DNA of 64,000 bases from Streptomyces lanatus. Its GTDB lineage: Bacteria; Actinomycetota; Actinomycetes; Streptomycetales; Streptomycetaceae. A program made the translations under genes and the position numbers. The stretch lies in contig NZ_BNBM01000014.1 of assembly GCF_014655715.1 (NCBI RefSeq), positions 1-64,000 of the forward strand. Direction: 5' to 3'. Positions within the stretch are counted from its first letter, which is position 1. Each line of letters opens with the position of its first letter. Below are positions 8,340 through 17,574 of the stretch, one piece after another. Under the pieces are notes generated by a model. It did no database searches and was not told where the DNA came from. It saw nothing but the letters and a program-made list of their open reading frames with translations.

Positions 8340-9155
8340 GTGGCAGGAGTCGCACGCCGCCGTCTCGACGCGGAGCTGGTCCGCCGCAAGCTCGCGCGTT
8401 CGCGTGAGCACGCCAGCCAGCTGATCGCCGCCGGACGGGTGACCGTCGGCAAGACCGTCGCGACCAAGCCCGCCACCCAGGTGGAGACCGCGGCGGCGAT
8501 CCTCGTCCAGAGCGACGGCGGCGACCCCGAGTACGTCTCGCGCGGCGGGCACAAGCTCGCGGGCGCCCTGGAGGTCTTCGTGCCCCAGGGACTCGCGGTG
8601 CGGGGGCGGCGGGCGCTGGACGCCGGCGCGTCCACCGGAGGCTTCACCGATGTGCTGCTGCGGGCCGGAGCCGCGCAGGTCGTCGCCGTGGACGTCGGAT
8701 ACGGACAACTCGCCTGGACTCTCCAAAGCGATGAACGCGTCACCGTCAAGGACCGTACGAACGTACGCGAGTTGACGCTCGAAGCGATCGATGGGGAACC
8801 AGTGGATCTTGTCGTGGGGGATCTGTCCTTCATCCCGCTCGGTCTGGTGCTGCCCGCCCTGGTGCGGTGCGTGAAGCCGGACGCCGATCTGGTGATGATG
8901 GTGAAGCCGCAGTTCGAGGTGGGGAAGGAACGGCTGGGCAGCGGGGGAGTCGTACGGAGTCCGCAACTGCGGGCGGAGGCCGTGCGCGGTGTCGCCGAGA
9001 AGGCGTGGGATCTCGGGCTCGGGGTGAACGGGGTCACGGCGAGTCCGTTGCCCGGTCCGTCCGGGAATGTCGAGTACTTTCTGTGGCTGCGTGCCGGGGC
9101 GCCCGCCCTGGACCCGGCCGACGTTGACCGAGCAGTGGCGGAGGGGCCGCGTTGA
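8340..9155 (+). CDS. tlyA: TlyA-family rRNA 2'-O-methyltransferase
   Basis: A 271-aa protein with an N-terminal S4 RNA-binding domain (RRRLDAELVRRKLARSREHA to ~60) and an FtsJ-type SAM-dependent methyltransferase domain with LDAGASTGGFTDVLLRAGA as SAM-binding motif I. VGDLSFIPL and VKPQFEVGK supply catalytic Asp and Lys. In mycobacteria TlyA methylates cytidines in 16S and 23S rRNA and affects capreomycin sensitivity; its old name haemolysin is misleading. Start is GTG 8340. Its stop overlaps the nadK start by one base (TGATG). Confidence 0.9.
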   Translation: MAGVARRRLDAELVRRKLARSREHASQLIAAGRVTVGKTVATKPATQVETAAAILVQSDGGDPEYVSRGGHKLAGALEVFVPQGLAVRGRRALDAGASTGGFTDVLLRAGAAQVVAVDVGYGQLAWTLQSDERVTVKDRTNVRELTLEAIDGEPVDLVVGDLSFIPLGLVLPALVRCVKPDADLVMMVKPQFEVGKERLGSGGVVRSPQLRAEAVRGVAEKAWDLGLGVNGVTASPLPGPSGNVEYFLWLRAGAPALDPADVDRAVAEGPR

Positions 9156-10057
9156 TGCAGAACCTAGCTCGTACTGTTTTTCTCCTCGCCCACACGGGGC
9201 GGCCGGCGGCCATTCGCAGCGCCGAACTGGTGGTCAAGGGACTGCTGCGGTCGGGGATCGGCGTGCGGGTGCTGGCGGCGGAGGCGGAGGACCTGCCCCT
9301 GCCGGACGAGGTGGAACTCATCAAGGAGGCGACTCCGCAGTGCCTCGACGGGTGTGAGTTGCTCATCGTGCTCGGCGGCGACGGGACGCTGCTGCGCGGC
9401 GCCGAGTTCGCCCGGGCGTCCGGAGTGCCGATGCTGGGGGTCAACCTCGGCCGTGTCGGGTTCCTCGCGGAGGCCGAGCGGGACGATCTCGACAAGGTCG
9501 TCGACCGGGTCGTCACCAAGGCGTACGAGGTCGAGGAGCGGATGACCGTCGATGTCGTCGTGCATCAGAACGGCGACATCGTGCACACCGACTGGGCACT
9601 CAATGAGGCCGCCGTGCAGAAGGCGGGCGCCGAGAAGCTGCTCGAGGTCGTGCTGGAGATCGACGGGCGGCCGGTCACGGGGTTCGGATGTGACGGCATC
9701 GTGCTGTCGACGCCGACCGGGTCGACCGCTTATGCGTTCTCCGCCGGTGGGCCTGTGGTGTGGCCCGAGGTCGAGGCGTTGCTGATGGTGCCGATCAGTG
9801 CGCACGCGTTGTTCGCGAAGCCGTTGGTGACCTCGCCGGATTCCGTGCTCGCCGTGGAGGTTCTGCCGCATATCCCGCCGGGGGTGCTGTGGTGTGACGG
9901 GCGGCGGACTGTGGAGTTGCCCCCGGGGGCGCGGGTGGAGGTTCGGCGGGGGGCTGTGCCGGTGCGGTTGGCTCGACTGCATCACGCTTCGTTCACTGAT
10001 CGGTTGGTGGCGAAGTTCGCGTTGCCGGTGGCTGGGTGGCGAGGTGCGCCTCATTAG
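9155..10057 (+). CDS. nadK: NAD kinase
   Basis: A 300-aa cytoplasmic enzyme that phosphorylates NAD to NADP using ATP or polyphosphate. Diagnostic motifs are LGGDGTLLRGAEFA (~73), ALNEAAVQKAG with the NE pair, and CDGIVLSTPTGSTAYAFSAG. ATG 9155 overlaps the tlyA stop as TGATG, with GAGGGG 8 nt upstream. The order tlyA-nadK-recN is a conserved actinobacterial neighbourhood. Length is usual for the family. Confidence 0.97.
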   Translation: MQNLARTVFLLAHTGRPAAIRSAELVVKGLLRSGIGVRVLAAEAEDLPLPDEVELIKEATPQCLDGCELLIVLGGDGTLLRGAEFARASGVPMLGVNLGRVGFLAEAERDDLDKVVDRVVTKAYEVEERMTVDVVVHQNGDIVHTDWALNEAAVQKAGAEKLLEVVLEIDGRPVTGFGCDGIVLSTPTGSTAYAFSAGGPVVWPEVEALLMVPISAHALFAKPLVTSPDSVLAVEVLPHIPPGVLWCDGRRTVELPPGARVEVRRGAVPVRLARLHHASFTDRLVAKFALPVAGWRGAPH

Positions 10058-10107
10058 CGGCTCGTAGGGGGTTGTGGGGGATTCACGGCGCTGCGGGTGG
10101 TCTGTGG

Positions 10108-10160
10108 TTGCTCGCGCCCACGCGGCGGAGCCGCAAATCGATACAGCCCCGCGCCCCTTA
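10108..10160 (+). repeat. Interspersed GCGGCGGAGCCGC element, copy 1
   Basis: About 50 bp after nadK lies GCGGCGGAGCCGC (a small hairpin), followed by AT-rich bases and ACAGCCCCGCGCCCCTT. Close copies occur at 22274-22320 and, inverted, at 44188-44236. The rest of 10058-10279 shows no gene. Confidence 0.75.
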
Positions 10161-10279
10161 ACGCGTTGCACTCGCCTGGGTGACAATGTGCCGGCGATAC
10201 ACATTCGTCACCTGCACCTTCACATCACTGACCCGGGGGCCGTCGCATCCCCGGCCCCTGACCTCGTAAGGTCGTGTCC

Positions 10280-12010
10280 GTGTTGGAGGAGATGCGGATA
10301 CGGTCGCTCGGAGTCATCGACGACGCGGTCGTCGAGCTGTCGCCGGGGTTCACCGCCGTGACGGGCGAGACGGGTGCGGGCAAGACCATGGTGGTCACCA
10401 GCCTGGGGCTGCTGCTCGGCGGGCGGGCGGACCCGGCGCTCGTGCGGATCGGGGCCGAGAAGGCCGTCGTGGAGGGGCGCATCGCCGTGCCCGAGGGCGC
10501 GCCGGTCGTCGTACGGGTCGAGGAGGCGGGGGCCGAGCTCGACGACGGTGCGTTGCTCATCAGCCGTACCGTTTCCGCCGAAGGGCGGTCCCGGGCGCAT
10601 CTCGGCGGGCGCAGTGTGCCCGTGGGGATGCTGGCCGAGCTCGCCGACGAACTGGTGGCCGTGCACGGGCAGACCGACCAGCAGGGGCTGCTGAAGCTGT
10701 CCCGGCAGCGGCAGGCGCTCGACCGGTACGCGGGGGACGCCGTCGCCGTGCCGTTCGCCAAGTACGGCGAGGCGTACCGGCGGCTGCGGGCGGTCTCCGT
10801 CGAGCTGGAGGAGATCGTCACGCGCGCGCGTGAGCGGGCCCAGGAAGCCGACATGCTGCGGTTCGGGCTCGATGAGATCGCCGGTGTCGAACCGCGCGCC
10901 GGGGAGGACGTGGAGCTCGCGGAGGAGGCGGAGCGGCTCGGGCACGCCGAGGCGCTGTCGTCCGCCGCCACGGCCGCTCACGCCGCTCTCGCCGGCAACC
11001 CGGAGGACCCCGAGGGCATCGACGCGGCCACGCTCGTCGCGGGCGCCCAGCGGGCCCTGGACGCCGTGCGCTCGCACGACCCGGCGCTGGCCGCGTTGGC
11101 CGACCGGATCGGGGAGATCGGGATCCTGCTCGGCGATGTCGCCGGGGAGCTGGCGGGGTACGCCGACGACCTGGACGCCGATCCGCTGCGGCTGGCGGCC
11201 GTCGAGGAGCGGCGGGCCGCGCTGAACGCGCTCACGCGCAAGTACGGCGAGAACATCGCCACCGTGCTGGCCTGGGCCGAGGAGGGCAGCTCGCGGCTGA
11301 CCGAGCTGGACGGCGACGACGACCGGATCGGCGAGCTGACGGCCGAGCGGGACGCGCTGCGGACCGAGCTCGGCGGGCTGGCGCAGGCGCTGACCGATGC
11401 GCGTACGGAGGCGGCCGAGCGGTTCGCCGCGGCCGTGACGGCGGAGCTGGCCTCGCTCGCCATGCCGCACGCGCGCGTGTCGTTCTCCCTGCGGCAGACG
11501 GAGGACCCGGACGGTGTGGAGGTCGGCGGCCGTCCCGTCGCCTACGGGCCGTCGGGCGTCGACGAGGTCGAGCTGCTGCTCGCCCCGCACCCGGGCGCAC
11601 CGCCCCGGCCGATCGCCAAGGGCGCGTCCGGCGGTGAGCTGTCGCGCGTGATGCTCGCCGTCGAGGTCGTGTTCGCCGGGACCGATCCGGTGCCGACGTA
11701 CCTCTTCGACGAGGTCGACGCCGGCGTCGGTGGCAAGGCGGCCGTGGAGATCGGGCGGCGCCTGGCGCGGCTGGCCAAGTCGGCGCAGGTGGTCGTGGTG
11801 ACCCACCTGCCGCAGGTCGCCGCCTTCGCCGACCGGCAGTTGCTCGTCGAGAAGACCAACGACGGGTCGGTCACCCGCTCCGGCGTGAAGGTCCTGGAGG
11901 GCGAGGAGAGGGTTCGGGAGCTGTCGCGGATGCTCGCCGGACAGGAGGACTCGGAGACCGCCCGGGCGCATGCGGAGGAGTTGCTGGCGACGGCTCGGGC
12001 GGACGTGTAG
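10280..12010 (+). CDS. recN: DNA repair protein RecN
   Basis: A 576-aa SMC-like ATPase acting in double-strand-break repair by holding DNA ends together. Walker A is GETGAGKTMV (~30-40), a long charged coiled-coil arm fills the middle, and the C-terminal head has KGASGGELSRVMLAVEVV (signature) and LFDEVDAGVGG (Walker B). The GTG at 10280 gives the canonical start MLEEMRIRS with AAGG 8 nt upstream; GTG 10274 is also in frame. No LexA-like box was evident upstream. Two CACGCG-type alternating palindromes lie inside it. Confidence 0.95.
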   Translation: MLEEMRIRSLGVIDDAVVELSPGFTAVTGETGAGKTMVVTSLGLLLGGRADPALVRIGAEKAVVEGRIAVPEGAPVVVRVEEAGAELDDGALLISRTVSAEGRSRAHLGGRSVPVGMLAELADELVAVHGQTDQQGLLKLSRQRQALDRYAGDAVAVPFAKYGEAYRRLRAVSVELEEIVTRARERAQEADMLRFGLDEIAGVEPRAGEDVELAEEAERLGHAEALSSAATAAHAALAGNPEDPEGIDAATLVAGAQRALDAVRSHDPALAALADRIGEIGILLGDVAGELAGYADDLDADPLRLAAVEERRAALNALTRKYGENIATVLAWAEEGSSRLTELDGDDDRIGELTAERDALRTELGGLAQALTDARTEAAERFAAAVTAELASLAMPHARVSFSLRQTEDPDGVEVGGRPVAYGPSGVDEVELLLAPHPGAPPRPIAKGASGGELSRVMLAVEVVFAGTDPVPTYLFDEVDAGVGGKAAVEIGRRLARLAKSAQVVVVTHLPQVAAFADRQLLVEKTNDGSVTRSGVKVLEGEERVRELSRMLAGQEDSETARAHAEELLATARADV

Positions 12011-12323
12011 GCACATCCGGGTGCCCGCGGAGCGGTGAAATCAGCAGCGGGGAGTGAGTCCTTGGGGCGCGGCCGATCCTGAAAGGTGCGCCACGCGCGC
12101 GTGTTCGTGCACCAGCGTCACCCCGACTCACTCGTGCAGGTGACTCCGGTCGCCGCGTTGCCCGCCCCGCGTCCTCCCGGCGGTCCCGGAACGGCCGTGC
12201 GTGCTGGCATCCTTGGCGTAAACACGTCGTACGCGTAGGGATCCTCGCGGTACACCCCCTCCGCCCGATCCTTCTGTACGTTCTTCGTGACCGCCCCATC
12301 CCACCACCAGGAGCCCCGGCCAC
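12011..12323 (+). other. Intergenic region recN-glycosyltransferase
   Basis: This 313-bp stretch holds no convincing gene. It contains the palindrome CACGCGCGCGTG at 12092-12103 and the ribosome site AGGAG at 12309-12313 of the next gene. No intrinsic terminator for recN and no clear promoter boxes were found. Confidence 0.6.
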
Positions 12324-13460
12324 GTGACCCCCGTGAGCAGCCACTCACCGCACGGCCAGTCGTCGCTGCGCACCGTGCAGGTGCTGGGCGGCGGCAACGC
12401 CGGCAGCAGCGCGCATGTGCGATCGCTGGCCTCGGGGCTGGTCGCGCGGGGCGTGCGGGTCACGGTGTGCGCCCCTGTCGAGGCCGATCGGCGCTACGAC
12501 TTCACCGGGGCCGGCGCCGAGCATGTGCATGTGCCGCGCAGCAGCGATCCCGCCTCCGTGGCCGCGCTGCGGGCGGTGTGCGCGGATGCCGACCTGGTCC
12601 ACGCGCACGGACTGCACGCCTCCTTCCGCGCGGTGCTGGCGCTGAGCGGACGGCGTACTCCGCTCGTCGTGACGTGGCACGACCGGGCGCATGCGGAGGG
12701 CGCCCGCGCCCATCTCGTACGGCTGTTGGAGCGGCGGGTCGTCAAGGCCGCCGCGGTCGTTCTCGGCACCACGTCGGCGCTGGTCGACCGGGCCCGCCGC
12801 ACCGGTGCGCGGGACGCGCGGCTCGCCGCCGTCGCACTGCCCGGGCGGCGCCCCGCGGTGCAGCGGGACGACCCGGACAAACTGCGCCCCAAGGTGCGGG
12901 CCGAACTCGGCGCGACCGGGCGGCCGTTGCTGATCGCCGTCGGCTCGCTGGAGCGGCATCGCGGGTACGACGTACTGCTGGACGCCTCGCGCGCGTGGCG
13001 GCGGCTCGATCCCGTGCCGTTGGTCGTGATCGCGGGGGAGGGGGCGCTGCGGGCCGAGCTGCAGCGCCGTATCGAGGACGAGGAGCTGCCCGTGCGGCTC
13101 ATCGGGCGCCGTGACGACGTCGCCGAGCTGCTCGCCGCCGCCGACATCGCGCTGCTGCCGAGCAGTTGGGAGTCACGGTCTGTCCTCGCCCAGGAAGCCC
13201 TCCACGCGCGGGTGCCGCTCGTCGCCACCGACGTCGGCGGCATGCCCGAACTCGTCGGTGACGCCGCCGAACTCGTCCCGTACGGCGACCCGGACGCCCT
13301 CGCCGAGGCCGTCGTAAGGCTCCTCGGCGATTCCGGGCGGCAGGAGGTCCTGAGGGAGCGGGGGGTGCGGCAGGCGGCGACCTGGCCGAGCGAGGATGAG
13401 ACGGTGGCCCAAGTGCTGAGTGTCTACGACGAGTTGACGCAGCCCCGGCCCATGATCTAG
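12324..13460 (+). CDS. GT-B glycosyltransferase (family 4-like)
   Basis: A 378-aa protein with a GT4-style N-terminal acceptor half (VQVLGGGNAGSSAHVRSLA) and a C-terminal nucleotide-sugar half with LLPSSWESRSVLAQEALHA and VPLVATDVGGMPELV, the E-x7-E-like donor-binding region. It probably transfers a sugar to a lipid or small acceptor; donor and acceptor are unknown. GTG 12324 has AGGAG 10 nt upstream; GTG 12333 is an alternative. Its stop codon TAG shares the palindrome CTAG with the stop of the convergent PucR gene. Confidence 0.88.
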   Translation: MTPVSSHSPHGQSSLRTVQVLGGGNAGSSAHVRSLASGLVARGVRVTVCAPVEADRRYDFTGAGAEHVHVPRSSDPASVAALRAVCADADLVHAHGLHASFRAVLALSGRRTPLVVTWHDRAHAEGARAHLVRLLERRVVKAAAVVLGTTSALVDRARRTGARDARLAAVALPGRRPAVQRDDPDKLRPKVRAELGATGRPLLIAVGSLERHRGYDVLLDASRAWRRLDPVPLVVIAGEGALRAELQRRIEDEELPVRLIGRRDDVAELLAAADIALLPSSWESRSVLAQEALHARVPLVATDVGGMPELVGDAAELVPYGDPDALAEAVVRLLGDSGRQEVLRERGVRQAATWPSEDETVAQVLSVYDELTQPRPMI

Positions 13461-15100
13461 GCGACGTGTCTTCGGGCCCGCAGCGCGAGGCTCAACGCCA
13501 GTACCGTCTGCGGGTCGTCGAGGTCGGTGCCGAGCAACTCGCCGATGCGGGCGAGGCGGTTGTAGAGCGTCTGCCGGTTCAGGTGCAGTTCGCGGGCCGT
13601 CTCCGCCTTGCGGCCCGCGTGCGCCAAGTACGTCTCCAGGGTGGGCAGCAGGGACGGCTTGGAGCGGTCGTCGTGGTCGCGCAGGGGGCCGATCGCGCGG
13701 TCCACGAAGGCCGCGAGGTCGGGGTGGTCGCGCAGCCGCCACAGCAGCAGGTCGATGTCGAGGCGGCGGGCGTCGTACCAGGGGCGGTCGGACAGCCCCT
13801 GCGCGGCGGTGGCCGTCTCCGCCGCGTGCCGCAGCCCTGCCGAGGCCGCCGCCCAGCCGCCCGCGACGCCGACGACCACGACCGGCGGCCGGGCCCCCGG
13901 CCGCTGGATCCCGGCCCGCTCCACGCCCGCCCGCAGCGCCGCCGCGACCCGGTCCGCGACCGCCGACCGCTCCGCCTCCGCACGCAGGCCCACGAGAAGG
14001 GGGACCCGCCCTTCGACCGGCCGTACACCCAGCAGGACCGGCACCCCCACCGACGCCAGCTCCTCCCCGACCGCGCGCGCCAGCACCGCCCAGCCGCCGC
14101 CCGGCGACAGCCCGTCCCCGAGCCGCATCACGACCGGCAGCAGCGGGCTGTCACCCGGCTTGAAGCCCAGTACGCGCGCCTGTGCCGGGGCGTCCTCGGC
14201 GGCGATACGGCCCTCCGCGAGGTCGGTCAGGAAGTCGCCGCGCCCGCGCGCCGCCAGCTCCTCCTCCTGGCGCGCCTGCATCAGCACCACGGCGAGGATG
14301 CCCGCGGCCCGCTCGGCGGCGATCCGGTGCACGGGCGCGAGCGGGCCCAGCACGGGCAGCAGCGCGAGACGCGCCCGGACCGAGCCGGCTCCCTGGCCGC
14401 CGCCCGGCACATCCACCAGGACCGCTCCCGCGGGCGGCGGCGTGTCCTTGTGCTGGCCGCGCAGCCCCTCCCACACCTGCAAGGGGTCGGCGCCCTCGGG
14501 GCCGGCCCCCGCGGCGTACAGCAGCCGTCCGTCCGTCGTCTCCAGGAACACCGGGTTGCCGCTGAAGTCCGCCAGGATGCCGAGCACTTGGGGCACTCCG
14601 CCGCCGCCGAGCAGGGCCTCGGTGCAGCGGCGGTGCACCTCCTCGGCGCGTTGCAGCAGCGCGTAGTGCCCGTTGACGATCTCGGTGTGGATCTCCTCGG
14701 TGACCGTCACGAAGGGGACCTGGCGATGCAGCTGCACCAGCGGGAGGCCCGCCGTGCGCGCCGTGTCGACCAGGGCGGCGGGCAGCCGGGTGAAGCGGGC
14801 GCCGAGCTCGATGACGAGGGCCGCGATGCCGCGCTCGGCCAGGGTGCGCACGAACGCCCGCTGGTCGGCGGGGCGGGTGCCGAGGCCGTAGCCCGTGGTC
14901 AGCAGCAGTTCCCCGCCCTTCAGCAGGGAGGCGATGTTGGGCACCTCGCCCGCGTGCACCCAGCGCACGGTCCGTCCCAGCCGGTCGGCGCCCGCGAGGA
15001 TCTCCGGCAGCCCACTGCGCAGACCGGGCAGCTCCAGCGCCCGCCGGACGGTGATCCCGGCGCCCTGGGTGTCGAATCCGCTGTTCGTCCCGCTCTCCAT
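13457..15100 (-). CDS. PucR/CdaR-family transcriptional regulator
   Basis: A 547-aa regulator with an N-terminal PucR sensor domain (VRRALELPGLRSGLPEILAG, then GGELLLTTGYGL), a degenerate GGDEF-like middle, and a C-terminal helix-turn-helix around ETARELHLNRQTLYNRLARI. Family members activate genes of purine or other nitrogen-compound use in response to metabolites. It is divergent from the luciferase-like oxidoreductase (84 bp apart), a plausible target. No clear ribosome site precedes ATG 15100. Its stop overlaps the convergent glycosyltransferase stop by 3 bp within CTAG. Confidence 0.9.
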   Translation of the reverse strand: MESGTNSGFDTQGAGITVRRALELPGLRSGLPEILAGADRLGRTVRWVHAGEVPNIASLLKGGELLLTTGYGLGTRPADQRAFVRTLAERGIAALVIELGARFTRLPAALVDTARTAGLPLVQLHRQVPFVTVTEEIHTEIVNGHYALLQRAEEVHRRCTEALLGGGGVPQVLGILADFSGNPVFLETTDGRLLYAAGAGPEGADPLQVWEGLRGQHKDTPPPAGAVLVDVPGGGQGAGSVRARLALLPVLGPLAPVHRIAAERAAGILAVVLMQARQEEELAARGRGDFLTDLAEGRIAAEDAPAQARVLGFKPGDSPLLPVVMRLGDGLSPGGGWAVLARAVGEELASVGVPVLLGVRPVEGRVPLLVGLRAEAERSAVADRVAAALRAGVERAGIQRPGARPPVVVVGVAGGWAAASAGLRHAAETATAAQGLSDRPWYDARRLDIDLLLWRLRDHPDLAAFVDRAIGPLRDHDDRSKPSLLPTLETYLAHAGRKAETARELHLNRQTLYNRLARIGELLGTDLDDPQTVLALSLALRARRHVA

Positions 15101-15184
15101 GAGGCGGACGCTACCTGTGCGGATGGCGTCCCGACAGCTCCGAAGGTGTGGGTAGGCGGGGCCGGGCGGGGTAGCCGCGTCGGC

Positions 15185-16138
15185 ATGGACTACAGCGTGG
15201 TTGCCGTGGCGCGGGAGGACGACAGTGCGATCGATGAGCCGCTGCGGGTGGCGGCGGTCGCCGATCGGCTCGGGTATCGCGAGGTGTGGGCGGGGGAGGG
15301 GCCGACCTGGGACTCCTTCGTGCTCGCCACCGCGATCGGGCGGGCCACCGAGCGGGTCGCGCTGACGGCCGGTCCGGTGGCGGTGTCGGTGCGCGACGCG
15401 TTCGGGATCGCGCGGGGTGCCGCGTCGGTCGCGGCGCTCGTGGGCAGGCCGGTGGGGGTGGCGCTCGGGACGTCCAGCGTGCGTGTCGTCGAGGGGGTGC
15501 ACGGGGTGCCGCGGGTGCGGCCCGCGGCGGCGATGGAGGCCTCCGCGGCGGCCGTACGCGGCTTCCTGCACGGCGAGCCGGGCGAACCGGTAGCCCCCGG
15601 CAGCACCTTCAGGCGCCGCCTCCCGCCGCCGGGCGGGCCCCTCACCGTGGCGGCGTTCGGGGACCGCGCCATCGCCACGGCCGCCGCGCACGCCGACCGG
15701 ATGCTGCTCGACATCGTCTCGCCGGACCAGGTCCGCATGCTGCGGGGCAAGCTCGACGCGGCGGCCGACCGCGTGGGCCGTACGCCGACGCTGGCCGCCT
15801 GGCTGCCGGTCGCCGTCGATCCCGACCCCGCCTCCCTCGCCCAGGTCCTGCGGAGCATCGCCGGGTATCTCACCGTCCCCGGCTACAGCGACATGTTCGA
15901 GGCGGCCGGCTTCGGGGAGGCGGTCGAACTGGCCCGCAGCGGAGCCGACCCCGACACCCTCCTGCGGGCCCTGCCCGCCGCCGCGGCCGGCACGGTCGGC
16001 CTGGTGGGCGACCAGGACGCCATACGCGCGCGTGCCGAGGAGTACGCCGAGGCGGGGCTGGACGAGATCGCCCTGGTGCCGGCGACGGCGGGGGATCCGG
16101 GCGGGGAGCGGACGCTTACGGCGCTCAGGCCGGCCTGA
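15185..16138 (+). CDS. Luciferase-like (LLM) flavin/F420-dependent oxidoreductase
   Basis: A 317-aa TIM-barrel protein of the luciferase-like superfamily: VAAVADRLGYREVWAGEGPT at the N-terminus, RVALTAGPVAVSVRD, and a C-terminal GLVGDQDAIRARAEEYAEAG typical of LLM enzymes. In actinobacteria such proteins commonly use coenzyme F420. The substrate is unknown. ATG 15185 is supported by family start, although the frame is open far upstream because of antisense coding. It overlaps the convergent FAD oxidase by 14 bp. Confidence 0.88.
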   Translation: MDYSVVAVAREDDSAIDEPLRVAAVADRLGYREVWAGEGPTWDSFVLATAIGRATERVALTAGPVAVSVRDAFGIARGAASVAALVGRPVGVALGTSSVRVVEGVHGVPRVRPAAAMEASAAAVRGFLHGEPGEPVAPGSTFRRRLPPPGGPLTVAAFGDRAIATAAAHADRMLLDIVSPDQVRMLRGKLDAAADRVGRTPTLAAWLPVAVDPDPASLAQVLRSIAGYLTVPGYSDMFEAAGFGEAVELARSGADPDTLLRALPAAAAGTVGLVGDQDAIRARAEEYAEAGLDEIALVPATAGDPGGERTLTALRPA

Positions 16139-17507
16139 TGTTGTGGTTGAAACGGAAGACGTTGTCGGGGTCGTAGCGGCGCTTCAGGTCGGCCATTCTG
16201 CGTGTGTTCCCGGTGCCCACTCCGGCCACGACGCGTTCGGCGCCCTCGTCCCCGATGAAGTTGAGGTAGACCGCGCCGGTGCTCCATGGCTGGGCCTCGG
16301 CGCGGACGTCGCGGACCCACTGGATGCAGCGCTCGTCGTCCGCGGGGTCCTCCCAGATCCCGAAGGGGTGCACGGCCCAGGGCGCGTCGCGGTAGGGCAC
16401 GGGGTATTCGTGCGGGCCGGCGGCGATCGCCCCGCCCAGGGGCAACAGGACGTGGATGGTGGGGGTCGGCGACGGGATGGACTCGCCGCGGGCGCAGAAC
16501 GTGTCCACGTAGGCGTCGGGCGCGCCCGTCAGGTACTCCGCCGACCAGTAGTTCCGCATCCCCGGCGGATCGTCGAGCATGCACTGGACGTCTGCGTACG
16601 GCATCGCCCCGACGACCTCGGACTCGTGCGGCAGCGCCAGCAGCGGCTCGGCCAGCTTGCGCATGTCCTCCTCGGCCCCGACGTACGTCAGCAGCGCACC
16701 GAACAGACGCGTGCCGACCAGGTGCGGCGGCACGAACTCCTCGGGCGGGCCGGTGAGATACAGCACCGCGCCGCTCGCCTCGTCCGGGGCCGTGGTGATG
16801 AGGTCGCGATAGGTGCGGGTGACCTCGGGGGCGAACTCGGGGAGGTACAGCACCAGCGCGATGGAGAACTCCGGCAGCTCGTGCAGCTTCAGCGTCAGCG
16901 CGGTCGCCACGCCGAAGTTGCCGCCACCGCCGTGCAGGCCCCAGAACAGCTCCGGGTTCTCGTCGGCGCTGGCGTGCACCCGCTCGCCCTCCGCGGTGAC
17001 GAGTTCGACGCCGAGCAGATTGTCCACGGCCAGTCCGCACCAGCGGTCCAGCCAGCCGGAGCCGCCGCCGAGGACGAAGCCGCCGACGCCGGTCGTGGAG
17101 GCCCGGCCGCCGGTCGTGGCGAGGGCGTGCGGCTGGCAGGCGCGGTCCAGATCGCTCATCGTGGCCCCGCCCGCGACCCGCACCGCCTCGGCCGCGGGAT
17201 CGACGGAGACCGCGCGCATGTGCCGCAGGTCGACCACCAGACCGCCGTCGTTGACGGCACTGCCCGCCACACTGTGCCCACCGCCGCGCACCGCGATATT
17301 GAGGTCCAGGTCCCTGCCGAACCGCACCGCCCGTACGACGTCGTCCTCGTCCACGCACTGGGCGATGACCGCGGGCCGGCGGTCGATCATCGCGTTGAAG
17401 ACGGCCCGGGCGTCGTCGTAGCCCGGATCCGACGGGGCGAACACGTCGCCGACCAGATCCTCGCGCAGCGCGGCGAGGGCCGCGCCCGCCTTCGATGGGG
17501 AGGCCAT
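16125..17507 (-). CDS. FAD-linked oxidase, berberine-bridge (BBE) type
   Basis: A 460-aa oxidase with the FAD-binding PCMH domain at ~35-205, containing IAVRGGGHSVAG whose His is the usual covalent FAD anchor, then a BBE C-terminal segment (AVYLNFIGDEG, then DPDNVFRFNHNI). GGRASTTGVGGFVLGGGSG binds pyrophosphate. No cysteine is visible at the usual second attachment site, suggesting single covalent FAD. No signal peptide. It likely oxidises a sugar, lactone or secondary metabolite. It lies just downstream of the GH15 gene in the same direction (67 bp), possibly co-transcribed. Confidence 0.9.
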   Translation of the reverse strand: MASPSKAGAALAALREDLVGDVFAPSDPGYDDARAVFNAMIDRRPAVIAQCVDEDDVVRAVRFGRDLDLNIAVRGGGHSVAGSAVNDGGLVVDLRHMRAVSVDPAAEAVRVAGGATMSDLDRACQPHALATTGGRASTTGVGGFVLGGGSGWLDRWCGLAVDNLLGVELVTAEGERVHASADENPELFWGLHGGGGNFGVATALTLKLHELPEFSIALVLYLPEFAPEVTRTYRDLITTAPDEASGAVLYLTGPPEEFVPPHLVGTRLFGALLTYVGAEEDMRKLAEPLLALPHESEVVGAMPYADVQCMLDDPPGMRNYWSAEYLTGAPDAYVDTFCARGESIPSPTPTIHVLLPLGGAIAAGPHEYPVPYRDAPWAVHPFGIWEDPADDERCIQWVRDVRAEAQPWSTGAVYLNFIGDEGAERVVAGVGTGNTRRMADLKRRYDPDNVFRFNHNIRPA

Positions 17508-17574
17508 GGGGCGCCCCCTTCCGTACAGGGGCTGATGGCTTCCAGCGTAGGCAGGCTTCGGCTCGCGGTCCTGT

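Noticed and set aside
13466-15184. Plus-strand open frame upstream of the luciferase-like gene
   Set aside because: It is antisense to the PucR gene; the family start of the oxidoreductase is at 15185.
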